Notes: a model not told the origin generated them from the sequence alone. 64,000 nucleotides of DNA from Litorihabitans aurantiacus (GCF_030161595.1 NZ_BSUM01000001.1:3162001-3226000), one strand, 5' to 3'; numbered from the stretch's first letter, positions 1-11,410 are shown. Numbers and translations: made by a program.

Positions 1-2
1 CG

Positions 3-2083
<2,081 letters not shown>

Positions 2084-2144
2084 TCGAGCTCCCCCACCCC
2101 CGCGAGACGGTGCGCGAGCGCGCACGAGGAAAGACAGGACCGAC

Positions 2145-4861
2145 GTGACCCAGCCCCCAGCGACGACAACGCCCCCGAGAGCACGCCCCCGGTGGACCCC
2201 GCCGATCCGCTGCACCACCACGGCCGCATCGAGCAGGTCGACCTGCAGCTCGAGATGCAGCGCAGCTACCTCGACTACGCGATGAGCGTCATCGTGGGCC
2301 GCGCCCTGCCCGAGGTCCGCGACGGTCTCAAGCCGGTGCACCGCCGCGTGCTCTACGCGATGTACGACGGCGGCTACCGCCCCGAGTCCGCGTTCTCCAA
2401 GTGCACGCGCGTCGTCGGTGAGGTGATGGGTAACTACCACCCGCACGGCGACTCGCCGATCTACGACACCCTCGTCCGCCTCGTCCAGCCGTGGACCATG
2501 CGGTACCCGCTCGTGGCGGGCCAGGGCAACTTCGGCTCGGCGGGTGACGACCACGCGGCCGCTCCCCGGTACACCGAGTGCAAGCTCGCCCCGCTGGCCA
2601 TGGAGATGGTCCGCGACATCGACAAGAACACGGTCGAGTTCGGGGACAACTACGACGGCCGCACGCGCGAGCCGCTCATCCTGCCGGCGCGGTTCCCGAA
2701 CCTGCTGGTCAACGGCAGCGCGGGCATCGCCGTCGGCATGGCCACGAACATCCCGCCGCACAACCTGAGCGAGGTCGCCTCGGGCGCCCAGTGGTTCCTC
2801 GAGAACCCGGACGCGAGCAACAACGAGCTGCTCGCCGCGCTGCTGACGCGCATCAAGGGCCCCGACTTCCCCACGGGCGCCACGATCCTCGGCGTCAAGG
2901 GCATCGAGGACGCCTACCGCACGGGCCGCGGCTCGATCACGATGCGCGCCGTCGTGGAGGTCGAGGAGCTCCAGGGTCGCCAGTGCCTCGTGGTCACGGA
3001 GCTGCCCTACCAGGTCAACCCGGACCGCCTCGCGGCCAAGATCGCTGAGCTGGTGCGCGACGGCAAGATCGCCGGCATCGCCGACCTGCGCGACGAGACC
3101 TCGGGCCGCGCCGGTCAGCGCCTGGTCATCGTGCTCAAGCGCGACGCCGTCGCCAAGGTCGTGCTGAACAACCTCTACAAGCACACGCAGCTGCAGGAGA
3201 CGTTCGGCGCCAACATGCTCGCGCTGGTCGACGGCGTGCCGCGCACCCTCAGCCTCGACGCGTTCATCCGGCACTGGGTCGACCACCAGATCGAGGTCAT
3301 CGTCCGGCGCACGCAGTACCTGCTCGATGCCGCGCAGAAGCGCATCCACATCCTGCGCGGTCTGCTCAAGGCGCTCGACGCGCTCGACGAGGTCATCGCG
3401 CTGATCCGGCGCTCGCCGTCGGCAGACGAGGCGCGTGGCGGCCTGATGGACCTGCTCGACATCGACGAGGTCCAGGCCACGGCCATCCTCGACATGCAGC
3501 TGCGCCGCCTCGCGGCGCTCGAGCGGGCCCGCATCCTCGCGGACTTCCAGGCCATCGAGGCCGAGATCATCGACTACCAGGGGATCCTCGCGAGCCCCGG
3601 CCGGCAGCGCACGATCGTGTCGGAGGAGCTCGGCGCGATCGTGGAGAAGTACGGCGACGAGCGCCGCTCCACGATCCTGCCGTTCGACGGCGACATGAAC
3701 GTCGAGGACCTCATCCCGGTCGAGGACATCGTCGTGACGATCACGCGCGGCGGCTACGCCAAGCGGACGCGCACCGACGCCTACCGGGCCCAGCGCCGCG
3801 GCGGCAAGGGTGTGCGCGGGGCGCAGCTGCGGGGCGACGACGTCGTGAACCAGTTCTTCGTCACGACGACGCACGACTGGCTGCTGTTCTTCACCAACCT
3901 CGGGCGTGTCTACCGCGCCAAGGGCTACGAGCTGCCGGAGGGCGGGCGCGACGCCAAGGGGCAGCACGTCGCGAACCTGCTCGCGTTCCAGCCGGGCGAG
4001 GAGATCGCGCAGGTCCTCACGATCAAGGACTACGCCTCGGCGGAGTACCTCGTGCTGGCCACGAAGCGCGGTCTCGTGAAGAAGACGCGCCTGACCGAGT
4101 ACGACTCCTCCCGCTCGGGCGGCGTCATCGCGATCAACCTCCGGGTCGACGGCGACGGTGCGGTCGACGAGGTCGTCGCGGCCCGGCTCGCTGACGCCGA
4201 CGACGACCTGCTGCTCGTCTCGCGGGGCGGCCAGTCGATCCGCTTCACCGCGAGCGACGAGGCGATCCGCCCGATGTCGCGCGCCACGTCCGGCGTGACC
4301 GGGATGAAGTTCCGCGAGGACGACGAGCTGCTCTCGCTCGACGTCGTGCGCGAGGGCGCCGCCCTGTTCACCGTGACCGACGGCGGCTTCGCCAAGCGCA
4401 CCCTGCTGTCGGAGTACCGCGTGCAGGGCCGCGGCGGCCTCGGGATCAAGGTCGCCGCCGTCGTGGAGTCACGTGGTCACCTGGTCGGCGCGCTCGTGAC
4501 GGACGAGCTCGACGAGGTGCTGGTGATCATGGAGCGCGGCAAGGTGGTGCGCTCCGCCGTCGCCGGCGTGAACCTCACCGGCCGCAACACCCAGGGCGTC
4601 ACGTTCGCCAAGCCCGACAAGGGCGACCGGATCATCGCCGTCGCGCTCGGTGAGCGCGCCGCGGAGGTCGCGGCGGCGGAGGTCGACGGCGTGCCGGTGG
4701 CCGACGTCCTGGCTGGTGAGGATTCCGTGGAGGGTGCGTCCGCGGGCGCCCCGGCCGCTACCTCGGCCGACGCCGATGCCGTAGCGTCGCGGGAGGCCGA
4801 GCGTGCCGAGGAGATCTCGGGCGGGGCCGACGACGATCAGCGTGAGGAAGAGACCCGATGA
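2145..4861 (+). CDS. gyrA: DNA gyrase subunit A (frameshifted near the start)
   Basis: Breakage-reunion subunit of DNA gyrase. The catalytic domain begins at [20 protein letters not shown]. The active-site tyrosine lies in [12 protein letters not shown], and the C-terminal beta-pinwheel has the GyrA box QRRGGKG and several related blades. The longest open frame begins only at 2192, but an AGGA-type ribosome site precedes GTG at 2145. Reading from there needs one extra C in the run 2154-2158 and then gives [16 protein letters not shown] leading into [15 protein letters not shown], a typical actinobacterial N-terminus (905 residues). The acidic, alanine-rich tail overlaps the next start codon (ATGA). 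Confidence 0.95.
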
Positions 4862-5493
4862 ACCAGTCGAAGTCCTCCCGGCCCACCTCGGGCTCCGGCA
4901 GGTCCACCACCCCGGCCAAGAGCCAGGGACCGGTGCGCACCTCCGCCATCAAGACCGTGAAGCAGGGCGGTCCGGCCACCATGACGGTCGAGGAGGACAC
5001 GCGCTCGGGCGGGCACGACGTCCCCGCCTCGATCCCGCCGAAGTCGGCCCGGCCGGCGCCGACGGGCGGGTCCTCCCCGTCCCCGGCCGAGGCGCCCGCG
5101 GAGTCGACGGCGGCGCCGCGTCCGTCGAGCGGTCCGCGCCGGGTGCGGCTGTCGGTCTCGCGCGTCGACCCGTGGTCGGTGATGAAGCTCGGCTTCCTGC
5201 TCTCGGTCGCGGGCGGGATCGTGACCGTGGTCGCGGCCGCCGTCGCGTGGCAGGTGCTGGACTCGATGGGCGTGTTCGCGGACCTGCAGTCGCTGGTCAC
5301 GGACCTCGGCGCCGTCGAGCAGTTCGGCCCGATCCTCGAGTACCTGCGGCTGAACAACATCATGTCGATCGCCGTGGTCGTGGCGGTGGTCAACGTGGCC
5401 CTGATCACCGCTCTGACCACGCTGTTCGCGTTCCTCTACAACATCGTGGCGGCGCTCGTCGGCGGCCTCCACATGACCCTGACGGACGACTGA
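4858..5493 (+). CDS. DUF3566 membrane protein
   Basis: A 211-residue protein whose ATG overlaps the gyrA stop (ATGA), so it is translationally coupled to gyrA. The first 90 residues are a disordered Ser/Pro/Gly-rich cytoplasmic tail. The C-terminal half is a DUF3566 domain with two hydrophobic segments, around residues 105-130 ([19 protein letters not shown]) and 165-200 ([20 protein letters not shown]). This protein sits directly after gyrA in many actinobacteria. Its biochemical role is unknown; membrane location is inferred from the hydrophobic segments. Confidence 0.85.
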   Translation: MNQSKSSRPTSGSGRSTTPAKSQGPVRTSAIKTVKQGGPATMTVEEDTRSGGHDVPASIPPKSARPAPTGGSSPSPAEAPAESTAAPRPSSGPRRVRLSVSRVDPWSVMKLGFLLSVAGGIVTVVAAAVAWQVLDSMGVFADLQSLVTDLGAVEQFGPILEYLRLNNIMSIAVVVAVVNVALITALTTLFAFLYNIVAALVGGLHMTLTDD

Positions 5494-5512
5494 GTCGCTG
5501 CCGTCGGTCGTT

Positions 5513-5542
5513 TTGGTCGGGAGCCCCGCCGTGGGGTAGTCT
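5513..5542 (+). promoter_or_regulatory. Putative promoter of tRNA-Ile
   Basis: TTGGTC (5513-5518) and TAGTCT (5537-5542) are separated by 18 bp and lie 45 bp upstream of the tRNA-Ile 5' end. They fit an actinobacterial sigma-A promoter. This is inferred from spacing and hexamers only. Confidence 0.4.
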
Positions 5543-5587
5543 CGACCGGCGCGTGAGGGAGACGGACCGTCTCCCGCCCCGCGTTTC

Positions 5588-5661
5588 GGGCCTATAGCTC
5601 AGTTGGTTAGAGCGCTTCACTGATAATGAAGAGGTCCCGCGTTCAAGTCGCGGTAGGCCCA
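5588..5661 (+). tRNA. tRNA-Ile (GAT)
   Basis: A 74-nt cloverleaf. The acceptor stem GGGCCTA pairs with TAGGCCC, there is a D-loop AGTTGGTTAGA, anticodon loop CTGATAA with anticodon GAT, and T-arm GCGTTCAAGTCGC. CCA is not encoded. It lies between the gyrA operon and tRNA-Ala, as in most actinobacteria. Confidence 0.97.
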
Positions 5662-5683
5662 CCGAAACACCTGGAGGACCACG

Positions 5684-5806
5684 ATGAGGAAGCTTCTCGT
5701 GATCGGCGCGATCGCCGGCCTCGGATACCTGGTCTGGCGCGAGGTCGCCGCCGAGCGGGCCGAGCGGGATCTCTGGAACGAGGTCACCGACCCGATCGAG
5801 GCGTAG
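5684..5806 (+). CDS. DLW-39 family small protein
   Basis: A 40-residue protein starting at ATG with a strong GGAGGA ribosome site 6-9 nt upstream. It begins with a short hydrophobic stretch (LLVIGAIAGLGYLVW) followed by a charged tail that contains the signature DLWNEVTD. The DLW-39 family is named for this motif and length, and is typically found between tRNA-Ile and tRNA-Ala next to gyrA in actinobacteria, exactly as here. Function is unknown. Confidence 0.9.
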   Translation: MRKLLVIGAIAGLGYLVWREVAAERAERDLWNEVTDPIEA

Positions 5807-5850
5807 GGTCGTCCGCACCACCCGATCGGTCCGCCCGGCGGACCCGTCAC

Positions 5851-5926
5851 GGGGCCTTGGCGCAATTGGTAGCGCACCTGCTTTGCAAGCAGGGGGTTAG
5901 GGGTTCGAGTCCCCTAGGCTCCACCA
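5851..5926 (+). tRNA. tRNA-Ala (TGC)
   Basis: A 76-nt tRNA including encoded CCA. Acceptor GGGGCCT pairs with AGGCTCC, anticodon stem CCTGC/GCAGG encloses loop TTTGCAA (anticodon TGC), and the T-arm is AGGGGTTCGAGTCCCCT. Confidence 0.97.
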
Positions 5927-6041
5927 CCGATGGGCAGAGCCCGGCCGGCTCTCCGTGCGGGGACCGGTCCGGCTCTGTCGTCGTCCTACGCAGAGTTGCG
6001 CGGTTTCGACGAGTTGCCGCCACCACGCGCCGGGTCCGCCG

Positions 6042-6584
6042 TCAGGAGGCGGGCGACCCGTCGTCTCCCAGCGAGCGTTCGATCCCCGCGACGAGCCGAC
6101 CGAAGGTCTCCTCGTCCAGCGGCTCCGTCGACGTCGCCTGGTACTGCAGGAGACCGTCGGCCGCCAGCAGGGCGAGCGACGTCCGGATGTCCTGGTCGTC
6201 GAGCTCTTCGGCGCTCCGGCCCGCGGGCAGGCCCAGGGGCTCCCGAAGGGCCCCGAGCGCCGCACCGGGCCCGAACTGGGAAATCAGCATCTGCAACGAC
6301 GGGCGCGACGAGGGCGAGGCGATCGACGCGAGGAGGGCGCGGACGGCCCGGTGCGGGTCGGTGTCTCCGCCGGGAACCCCGAGCGCCGCGACGAGCTCGT
6401 CGTGGACCGTCCGCGCCAGGTGGTCCCGTGCAGCCTCGACGAGCAGCGCCCGCGTGGCGTAGTGGTAGACGATGCCGCCGCGGGTCAGGCCGGCCCGCTC
6501 GGCGACGGATTCGAAGGTGACGGCGTCGACACCGCTCTCGGCGATGATCTGGACGGTCATCTCGACGATCCTGTGACGAGTCAT
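6042..6584 (-). CDS. TetR family transcriptional regulator
   Basis: A 180-residue regulator. The N-terminal helix-turn-helix is clear: RIVEMTVQIIAESGVDAVTF, then VAERAGLTRGGIVYHYATR. The rest is a ligand/dimer domain with a TetR_C-like C-terminus. The ATG at 6584 is chosen because GAGGAGGAG sits just upstream; the frame stays open further but lacks support. It lies 68 bp downstream of the yihY-like gene on the same strand. It may repress its neighbours, but no operator could be identified and the ligand is unknown. Confidence 0.85.
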   Translation of the reverse strand: MTRHRIVEMTVQIIAESGVDAVTFESVAERAGLTRGGIVYHYATRALLVEAARDHLARTVHDELVAALGVPGGDTDPHRAVRALLASIASPSSRPSLQMLISQFGPGAALGALREPLGLPAGRSAEELDDQDIRTSLALLAADGLLQYQATSTEPLDEETFGRLVAGIERSLGDDGSPAS

Positions 6585-6652
6585 GGCCGTTCTCCTCCTC
6601 GCGCATCTGACGCGTGCGGCGACAGTACACCCCGGGCACCCGGTCGAGGGCC

Positions 6653-7972
6653 TCAGCGCCGACCCGGGGCGGCCGCTGGGGTGGCTTCTCCCGCGGCCCG
6701 GGTCGCCGCCGGTACGGACCGCTCCTCCCGGGTTCCCTCGAGCTCCGCCCGCTCCACCGCCATCTCCGCGTTCGCGATGCCGCCCAGCAGCACCACGATG
6801 CTGCCGAGCCACAGCCACAGGACGCCGGCCAGCACGAGGCTCAGCATCTGTCCCGCGGCCTGCACGACGGCGGCGTCCGCGGCGTCGGAGGCCACGACGT
6901 CGGGCGCGGCGAGACGCACGTAGAGCATGAATCCCGAGGAGACGACGAGCAGCGCCACCGACCCGACCATCGCGCCGGGGAGGCACTCGCGCCAGGTGTG
7001 GCGCACGTTCGGGGCGTACCGGTACAGCAGTGTCAGGTACGCGAGGCCTGCGAGGAACGCGACCGGCCACCGCAGCCAGTCCCAGGCGACCGCGAACGCG
7101 TCGCCGAGACCCAGGGTCGCCGCGAGCGTGGCGGCGTCACCGACCAGCGGTCCGACCACCATCAGCAGCGTCACCGTCACCAGCGTGACGATCGCACCCA
7201 GGGTGAACAGGAGGCCGAGCGCCGACTGCGTGACGACGTTGCGCCGCGACTCCACCCGGTAGGCGTCGTCGAGCGCCCGCACCGCCGCGCGGAACACGCG
7301 GCTCGCGAGGAACAGTGTGATCGCGAGCGCGCCCACCGCGAACCCGGTGCGCCGCTCGCTGAGCAGCCCGTCGACCAGCGGGGCGAGCACGTCGCTGGCG
7401 ACCTGCTGGGCGAAGATCGACGTCAGGGCCCCCACGATCGCCTCGCGGATCTCCTCGACCTCCGTGTCGCCGAGCAGCGGCCGCAGGAAGCCCAGGCTCG
7501 AGCCCAGCGCCGTCGCGATCGGCACGAGGGAGATGAGCGCGTAGTAGCTCATCTCGGCCGCGAGGCCCGTGACGCGCACGTCGCCCGCGCGCAGCACCGA
7601 GCGCGTCACCAGCGCGACGACGTTCCACCGCCCCACGCGCGGACCGAACGCGTCGGCGCGGGCCTCGACCCGCTCCCGGACGGTCGGCCCCTCGGGCTGG
7701 TTCGCGAACCAGCGCTGGATCGGCCGGACGACGGCGTCGGTCACCGCGCCGCCGAGCAGCACGGCGGCTCCGGTCACGGCGAGGACACCGGCGACGGCGG
7801 TCAGGGTGCGGGCGGTCCCGGGCTCGCGCTCCGCGAGCAGCAGGGTCACGACGGCGACCGCCACCGCCGTCAGCAGCGTGGAGGCCGGCGGCGGCAGCCG
7901 GCGTCGCACCCAGGGGACGCGCCGCACCGCGATCGCCGCGAGGAGCCCGACGACGACGGCGCTCGCGAGCAC
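6653..7972 (-). CDS. YihY/UPF0761 family inner-membrane protein
   Basis: A multi-pass membrane protein of the YihY/BrkB family (439 residues), once misannotated as RNase BN. Two N-terminal hydrophobic segments precede the family core: GLAAEMSYYALISLVPI, the FRAAVRALDDAYRVE region, then several helices ending in LWLGSIVVLLGGIANAEM. The frame continues upstream to 8200, but that extension overlaps the next gene. GTG at 7972 is chosen because a GAGGGGAG ribosome site precedes it. Transport substrate, if any, is unknown. Confidence 0.8.
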   Translation of the reverse strand: MLASAVVVGLLAAIAVRRVPWVRRRLPPPASTLLTAVAVAVVTLLLAEREPGTARTLTAVAGVLAVTGAAVLLGGAVTDAVVRPIQRWFANQPEGPTVRERVEARADAFGPRVGRWNVVALVTRSVLRAGDVRVTGLAAEMSYYALISLVPIATALGSSLGFLRPLLGDTEVEEIREAIVGALTSIFAQQVASDVLAPLVDGLLSERRTGFAVGALAITLFLASRVFRAAVRALDDAYRVESRRNVVTQSALGLLFTLGAIVTLVTVTLLMVVGPLVGDAATLAATLGLGDAFAVAWDWLRWPVAFLAGLAYLTLLYRYAPNVRHTWRECLPGAMVGSVALLVVSSGFMLYVRLAAPDVVASDAADAAVVQAAGQMLSLVLAGVLWLWLGSIVVLLGGIANAEMAVERAELEGTREERSVPAATRAAGEATPAAAPGRR

Positions 7973-8009
7973 GCTCTCCCCTCGATTCGTGATGTGGTGG
8001 CGTACGAGC

Positions 8010-8050
8010 AGCGGGGTGGGCCGGCGCCGTGCGGCGCGGCCCACCCCGCT
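8010..8050 (-). terminator. Strong hairpin, probable terminator
   Basis: A perfect 14-bp stem AGCGGGGTGGGCCG / CGGCCCACCCCGCT with a 13-nt loop that can itself pair. It lies 20 bp past the stop of the reverse-strand gene ending at 8070 and before the yihY-like start. There is no U tract, as is common in high-GC actinobacterial terminators. Confidence 0.65.
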
Positions 8051-8069
8051 GCGGTGGATCAGGGGGAGA

Positions 8070-9020
8070 TCACTCCTGCGTGGTGTCCTCGCGGGAGTCG
8101 ACCTCGCCGTCGGTCTCACCGGACGCGTCGTCGCCCGAGGCAGCGGCACGACGGCGGGGGCGCGGCTTGGGCTTCGGCGCGGCGCCCGAGGTGTCGTCAC
8201 CGAGCTGACCCTCGGCGTTGACGGGCTTGTCCTCGCTCGAGTCCGACGAGGGTGCGGCGTCCTTCAGCGCGGCCTCGGCCTCCTCGACGACCGAGGTGCC
8301 CTCGACGTCCTCGTCCGACGTCGCGACGGCGTCGACCAGCGCCTCGACGACGGACTCGTCGGACTCGTCAGCGGAACCAGCGGGCGCCGACGACGTCCCG
8401 CCGGTGGTGTCCTCGCCGTCGACGTCCTCCCAGTACTCCTCGGCCCACGGGTCGTCGAGCGGCTGGGTGCGGCGCCACACGAGGTAGCCGGCGGCCGCGG
8501 CGGCGGCGCCACCCACGATCCAGCCGATCGTCCTGCCGACGCCGGAGGAGGACTTGGTCGGCTGGACCTTGCCCGCCTGCTCGGAGACCTTCTTCGCGAC
8601 CTTGTCGGTCGCACCCGCGAGCTTCTCGGTGGCGGTGTCGACGCCCTTGGTGGCGGCCTTGCCCGCGGTGTCCGTCGCGTCGGACGCCGCCTTCGCAGCC
8701 TCCTGCATCGCGCTCACGACGCGCGGGATGATGATGTCGACCAGCGCGTCGTGCGCCGAGTCGGTGGCCGACTTGGCCTTGACGGCCGCGACGTCGGTGA
8801 GGTCGGAGGCCTTGCCGGCCAGCTCCTCGACCTTCGGCCCGGCGGCCTTCACACCGCTCTTCCACGCCTGCTCGATCCGCGGCGCGGCCCAGTCGCGGGC
8901 GGCCTCGACGTGCGGCGTCGCCCACTCCACGCCCTGCTCCGCGAGAGCCTTGGCCTGCTTGCTCGCCTCGACGACCTGGTCGCGGATGTCGTCGGGCTCG
9001 ATGTTGACCTTGCGTCCCAT
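8070..9020 (-). CDS. Alanine/lysine-rich helical protein with one membrane segment
   Basis: Hypothetical, 316 residues. Residues 1-155 are an almost uninterrupted Ala/Lys/Glu-rich amphipathic helix region, with repeats such as KAASDATDTAGKAATKGVD that resemble apolipoprotein- or LEA-like helices. A glycine/alanine transmembrane segment follows at about 163-182 (RTIGWIVGGAAAAAAGYLVW), and the last 130 residues are acidic and disordered, ending in a basic PKPKPRPRRR stretch. The ATG at 9020 has GAGGGAG upstream. It diverges from the cyclophilin gene (133-bp gap). No enzymatic motif is seen; a membrane- or envelope-associated structural role is only a guess. Confidence 0.7.
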   Translation of the reverse strand: MGRKVNIEPDDIRDQVVEASKQAKALAEQGVEWATPHVEAARDWAAPRIEQAWKSGVKAAGPKVEELAGKASDLTDVAAVKAKSATDSAHDALVDIIIPRVVSAMQEAAKAASDATDTAGKAATKGVDTATEKLAGATDKVAKKVSEQAGKVQPTKSSSGVGRTIGWIVGGAAAAAAGYLVWRRTQPLDDPWAEEYWEDVDGEDTTGGTSSAPAGSADESDESVVEALVDAVATSDEDVEGTSVVEEAEAALKDAAPSSDSSEDKPVNAEGQLGDDTSGAAPKPKPRPRRRAAASGDDASGETDGEVDSREDTTQE

Positions 9021-9153
9021 GGGTGCTCCCTCGCTCTCCGGGGCACGTGGCCACGGATCGGTGCTGCCAGTCGTTCCATCCTGCCACCACCGGCCGCAGG
9101 AGTGCAGCAACCATCCCCAGCGTCCCGTCAGGCGGAGGTGCGAGGATGAGGAC

Positions 9154-9675
9154 ATGAACGCTGTCATCCACACGTCCGTCGGCGACATCACCGTCGAGCT
9201 GCTCCCCAACCACGCGCCCAAGACCGTGGCGAACTTCGTCGGCCTGGCCGACGGCTCGAAGGAGTGGACCGACCCCGCCACCGGCGCCAAGGCCGACCGC
9301 CCGCTCTACGACGGCACGATCTTCCACCGCGTCATCCCCGGCTTCATGATCCAGGGCGGCGACCCGCTCGGGTCGGGCCGCGGTGGCCCCGGCTACTCCT
9401 TCGACGACGAGATCCACCCCGAGCTGACCTTCAACGAGACCTACCTGCTCGCGATGGCGAACGCCGGCAAGATCGCCGGCCGCGGCACGAACGGATCGCA
9501 GTTCTTCATCACGACCGTCAAGACTCCGCACCTGCAGGGCAAGCACACGATCTTCGGCAGGGTGACGGACGAGGCGAGCCGCGCCGTCGTCGACACGATC
9601 TCGGGCACGCGCACCGGCGCGGGCGACCGCCCGGTCGAGGACATCTCGATCACCGGCATCGACATCACCGAGTAG
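9154..9675 (+). CDS. ppiA: Peptidyl-prolyl cis-trans isomerase, cyclophilin type
   Basis: A 173-residue cytoplasmic cyclophilin catalysing proline cis-trans isomerisation. Active-site blocks are present: FHRVIPGFMIQGGDP (catalytic Arg), NGSQFFITT, and HTIFGRVTD. There is no signal peptide. A GAGGATGAG ribosome site precedes the ATG. Its position between gyrA and crgA matches ppiA in mycobacteria. The long frame that extends upstream over the neighbouring reverse gene is a shadow. Confidence 0.93.
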   Translation: MNAVIHTSVGDITVELLPNHAPKTVANFVGLADGSKEWTDPATGAKADRPLYDGTIFHRVIPGFMIQGGDPLGSGRGGPGYSFDDEIHPELTFNETYLLAMANAGKIAGRGTNGSQFFITTVKTPHLQGKHTIFGRVTDEASRAVVDTISGTRTGAGDRPVEDISITGIDITE

Positions 9676-9727
9676 CACCCGCTCGAGCCGTAGCCGCCGC
9701 ACCCAGCCCACCCGGAGGACCTTGTCG

Positions 9728-10643
9728 ATGAGCGGATTCGGTGGCTACGGCTCCAGCCCCCACCCCGGCCACCAGAGCGGTGAGGCCGGGGTTTCCCCCG
9801 GGTGGTCACGGTCCGTACGGCGAGCGACCCGGATCCGGCGGCCCACCCGTCTGCCAGCGTCACCCGGACCGCGTCTCCTACGTGACGTGCCAGCGCTGCG
9901 GTCGTCCGGCGTGCCCCGAGTGCCAGCGGCCGGCGACCGTCGGCGTGCACTGCGTCGACTGCGCGCGCGACGCCTCGCGGGGCCGCCGTCCGGTGCGCAC
10001 CGTCGTCGGTGGTGTCGACCGGGGCGGCCCGCCGTACGTGACCTACACGATCATGGCGATCTGCGTCGTGATCGAGCTCCTGCGCTACCTCGCCGAGCCG
10101 CTCTACATCGAGATCTACCGGGCGCTCGCCTTCTGGGGGCCCTTCGCGGCCGACGAGCCCTGGCGCTTCCTGACCGCCAGCGTGCTGCACGGCGGCATCT
10201 GGCACCTGGCGTTCAACATGTACGCGCTCTACCTGGTCGGTCGCGACCTCGAGCGTCTGCTCGGCCGCGTGCGGTTCCTCTCGCTCTACGTGCTCTCCGC
10301 GCTCGGCGGTTCGGTCGCCTACCTCCTCATCACCGGGCTCGACGCCGCGCCCACCGTCGGCGCCTCGGGCGCCGTCTTCGGGCTGTTCGGTGCGTTCGCC
10401 GTGATGCTGCGGCGCTTCGGCCGCGACTCGCGCCAGATCCTCGTGCTCATCGGCATCAACGCCGTCATCGGCTTCGTGCTGCCCGGGATCGCCTGGCAGG
10501 CACACCTCGGCGGTCTGGTCGTGGGCGCCGCCATCGCGGCCATGCTCGCCTACCTGCCGCGGCCGCGGCAGTGGCTCGCCTGGCTCGGGATGGGCGGCCT
10601 GCTCCTGCTGATGGTCGGCCTCAGCGCGCTCGTCCTGTACTGA
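9728..10643 (+). CDS. Rhomboid family intramembrane serine protease (probable frameshift near start)
   Basis: An N-terminal zinc-ribbon-like segment (CQRHPDRVSYVTCQRCGRPA, CPECQ, CVDC) precedes a six-helix rhomboid domain. It has HGGIWHLAFNMYALY, catalytic serine in GASGAVFG, and histidine in WQAHLGGLVVG. A GGAGG site precedes ATG at 9728 (MSGFGGYGSS...), but that frame ends unless one base is removed from the run at 9788-9791 (G) or 9795-9799 (C). The corrected protein is 304 residues. Without a frameshift the start would be GTG at 9741, which has a poorer ribosome site. It is an integral membrane protease; substrates are unknown. Confidence 0.88.
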
Positions 10644-10756
10644 CGGGCGGCGTACCCGGGCCCTGGCACCGCCGCGCCCGGCACCCAGCGCCCCGTACCG
10701 CCGCGCCCCGTACCGCCGCGCCCGGCCCCGCGTCCCGGCCCCGGCACCCCGCGCCC
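10644..10756. other. GC-rich spacer with a 15-nt tandem duplication
   Basis: No gene is seen between the rhomboid stop and the paired hairpins at 10757. The segment contains two perfect copies of CCCCGTACCGCCGCG (10691-10705 and 10706-10720) and otherwise low-complexity G/C sequence. Confidence 0.6.
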
Positions 10757-10902
10757 CCGCTGTGCGCCGAGAACGGCTGGTGCTGCTCGAAAACGCATCC
10801 CGAGCCGCACCAGCCGTTCTCGGCGTCACGGCTCACCCGTGAGAACGACGGGTGCTGCTCGAACGTGCGTCTCGAGCAGCACCCGGCGTTCTCGGCGGCA
10901 GC
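10757..10902. repeat. Two adjacent hairpins built from one repeated arm
   Basis: The first hairpin has 24-nt arms beginning GCCGAGAACGGCTGGTGC with one internal mismatch and an 11-nt loop. The second has 22-nt arms beginning GAGAACGACGGGTGCTGC with one mismatch. All four arms are versions of one unit, GAGAACGNCNGGTGCTGCTC, in alternating orientation. It lies between the convergent 3' ends of the rhomboid and crgA genes and may act as a bidirectional terminator. Confidence 0.85.
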
Positions 10903-10928
10903 TCTCGGCGGTCGGGTCGTCGCCCCCT

Positions 10929-11063
10929 GAATCACACCGGTGTTGTTCTCCCCAGGGTCATCCACAGTCTGGGGACAGATGTTCGCGGTGACCCTTCCCA
11001 CCAGTGACGACATCGAATAACACGGGTGTAGTTCTCCACACCTTTGTGCACAGCTGGGGACAA
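10929..11063. repeat. Diverged tandem duplication with DnaA-box-like 9-mers
   Basis: A block beginning GAATCACACCGGTGTTGTTC at 10929 recurs 86 bp later as GAATAACACGGGTGTAGTTC at 11015. Both copies continue into TNNTNCACAG followed by TGGGGACA. Within it, TCATCCACA (10958), TTCTCCACA (11032) and TTGTGCACA (11044) each differ by one base from TTATCCACA or TTGTCCACA, and TTGTCCCCA occurs on the other strand (11055-11063). It lies between convergent genes, so it is not a promoter. Confidence 0.6.
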
Positions 11064-11161
11064 CGGTGGGGGTCCGCACCGTTCCCGGAGACGCCTCGGG
11101 GCCGGAGCCGCGAACGGCTCCGGCCCCGAGGTCGATCAGGCTGGTCGGTCCAGCGCGAGCG

Positions 11162-11410
11162 TCAGCGCCAGCGCATCGTCATGCCGAAGCCGACGAGGAT
11201 GAAGCCGAAGCCGACGGCCAGGTTCCACGACCCCAGCGGCGGGATCGGCCAGGCGCCGGACGTCAGGTAGGTGGTCACCACCCACACCAGCCCCAGCACC
11301 AGCAGGCCGAGGAACGTCGGCACGAACCACGGCGGGTTCGGCGCGTCCTCGCGCGGCGCGACGGCGGGGGAGGGGGCGGCCGGCTTCTTCCGGGACTTCG
11401 ACTCGGGCAC
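11162..11410 (-). CDS. crgA: Cell division protein CrgA
   Basis: An 82-residue membrane protein that helps coordinate septum formation with peptidoglycan synthesis by binding FtsZ and FtsI-type proteins in actinobacteria. It has a basic, proline-rich cytoplasmic N-terminus and two transmembrane helices (PTFLGLLVLGLVWVVTTYLT and NLAVGFGFILVGFGMTMRWR), matching the family layout. GTG at 11410 is chosen because of the GAGGAG site upstream; longer open frames are shadows of the divergent DUF881 gene. Confidence 0.93.
   Translation of the reverse strand: MPESKSRKKPAAPSPAVAPREDAPNPPWFVPTFLGLLVLGLVWVVTTYLTSGAWPIPPLGSWNLAVGFGFILVGFGMTMRWR

Noticed and set aside
10929..11063. Chromosomal origin (oriC)
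   Set aside because: In actinobacteria oriC lies beside dnaA/dnaN, which would be upstream of gyrB and outside the window. The cluster here is small and has no AT-rich unwinding region.
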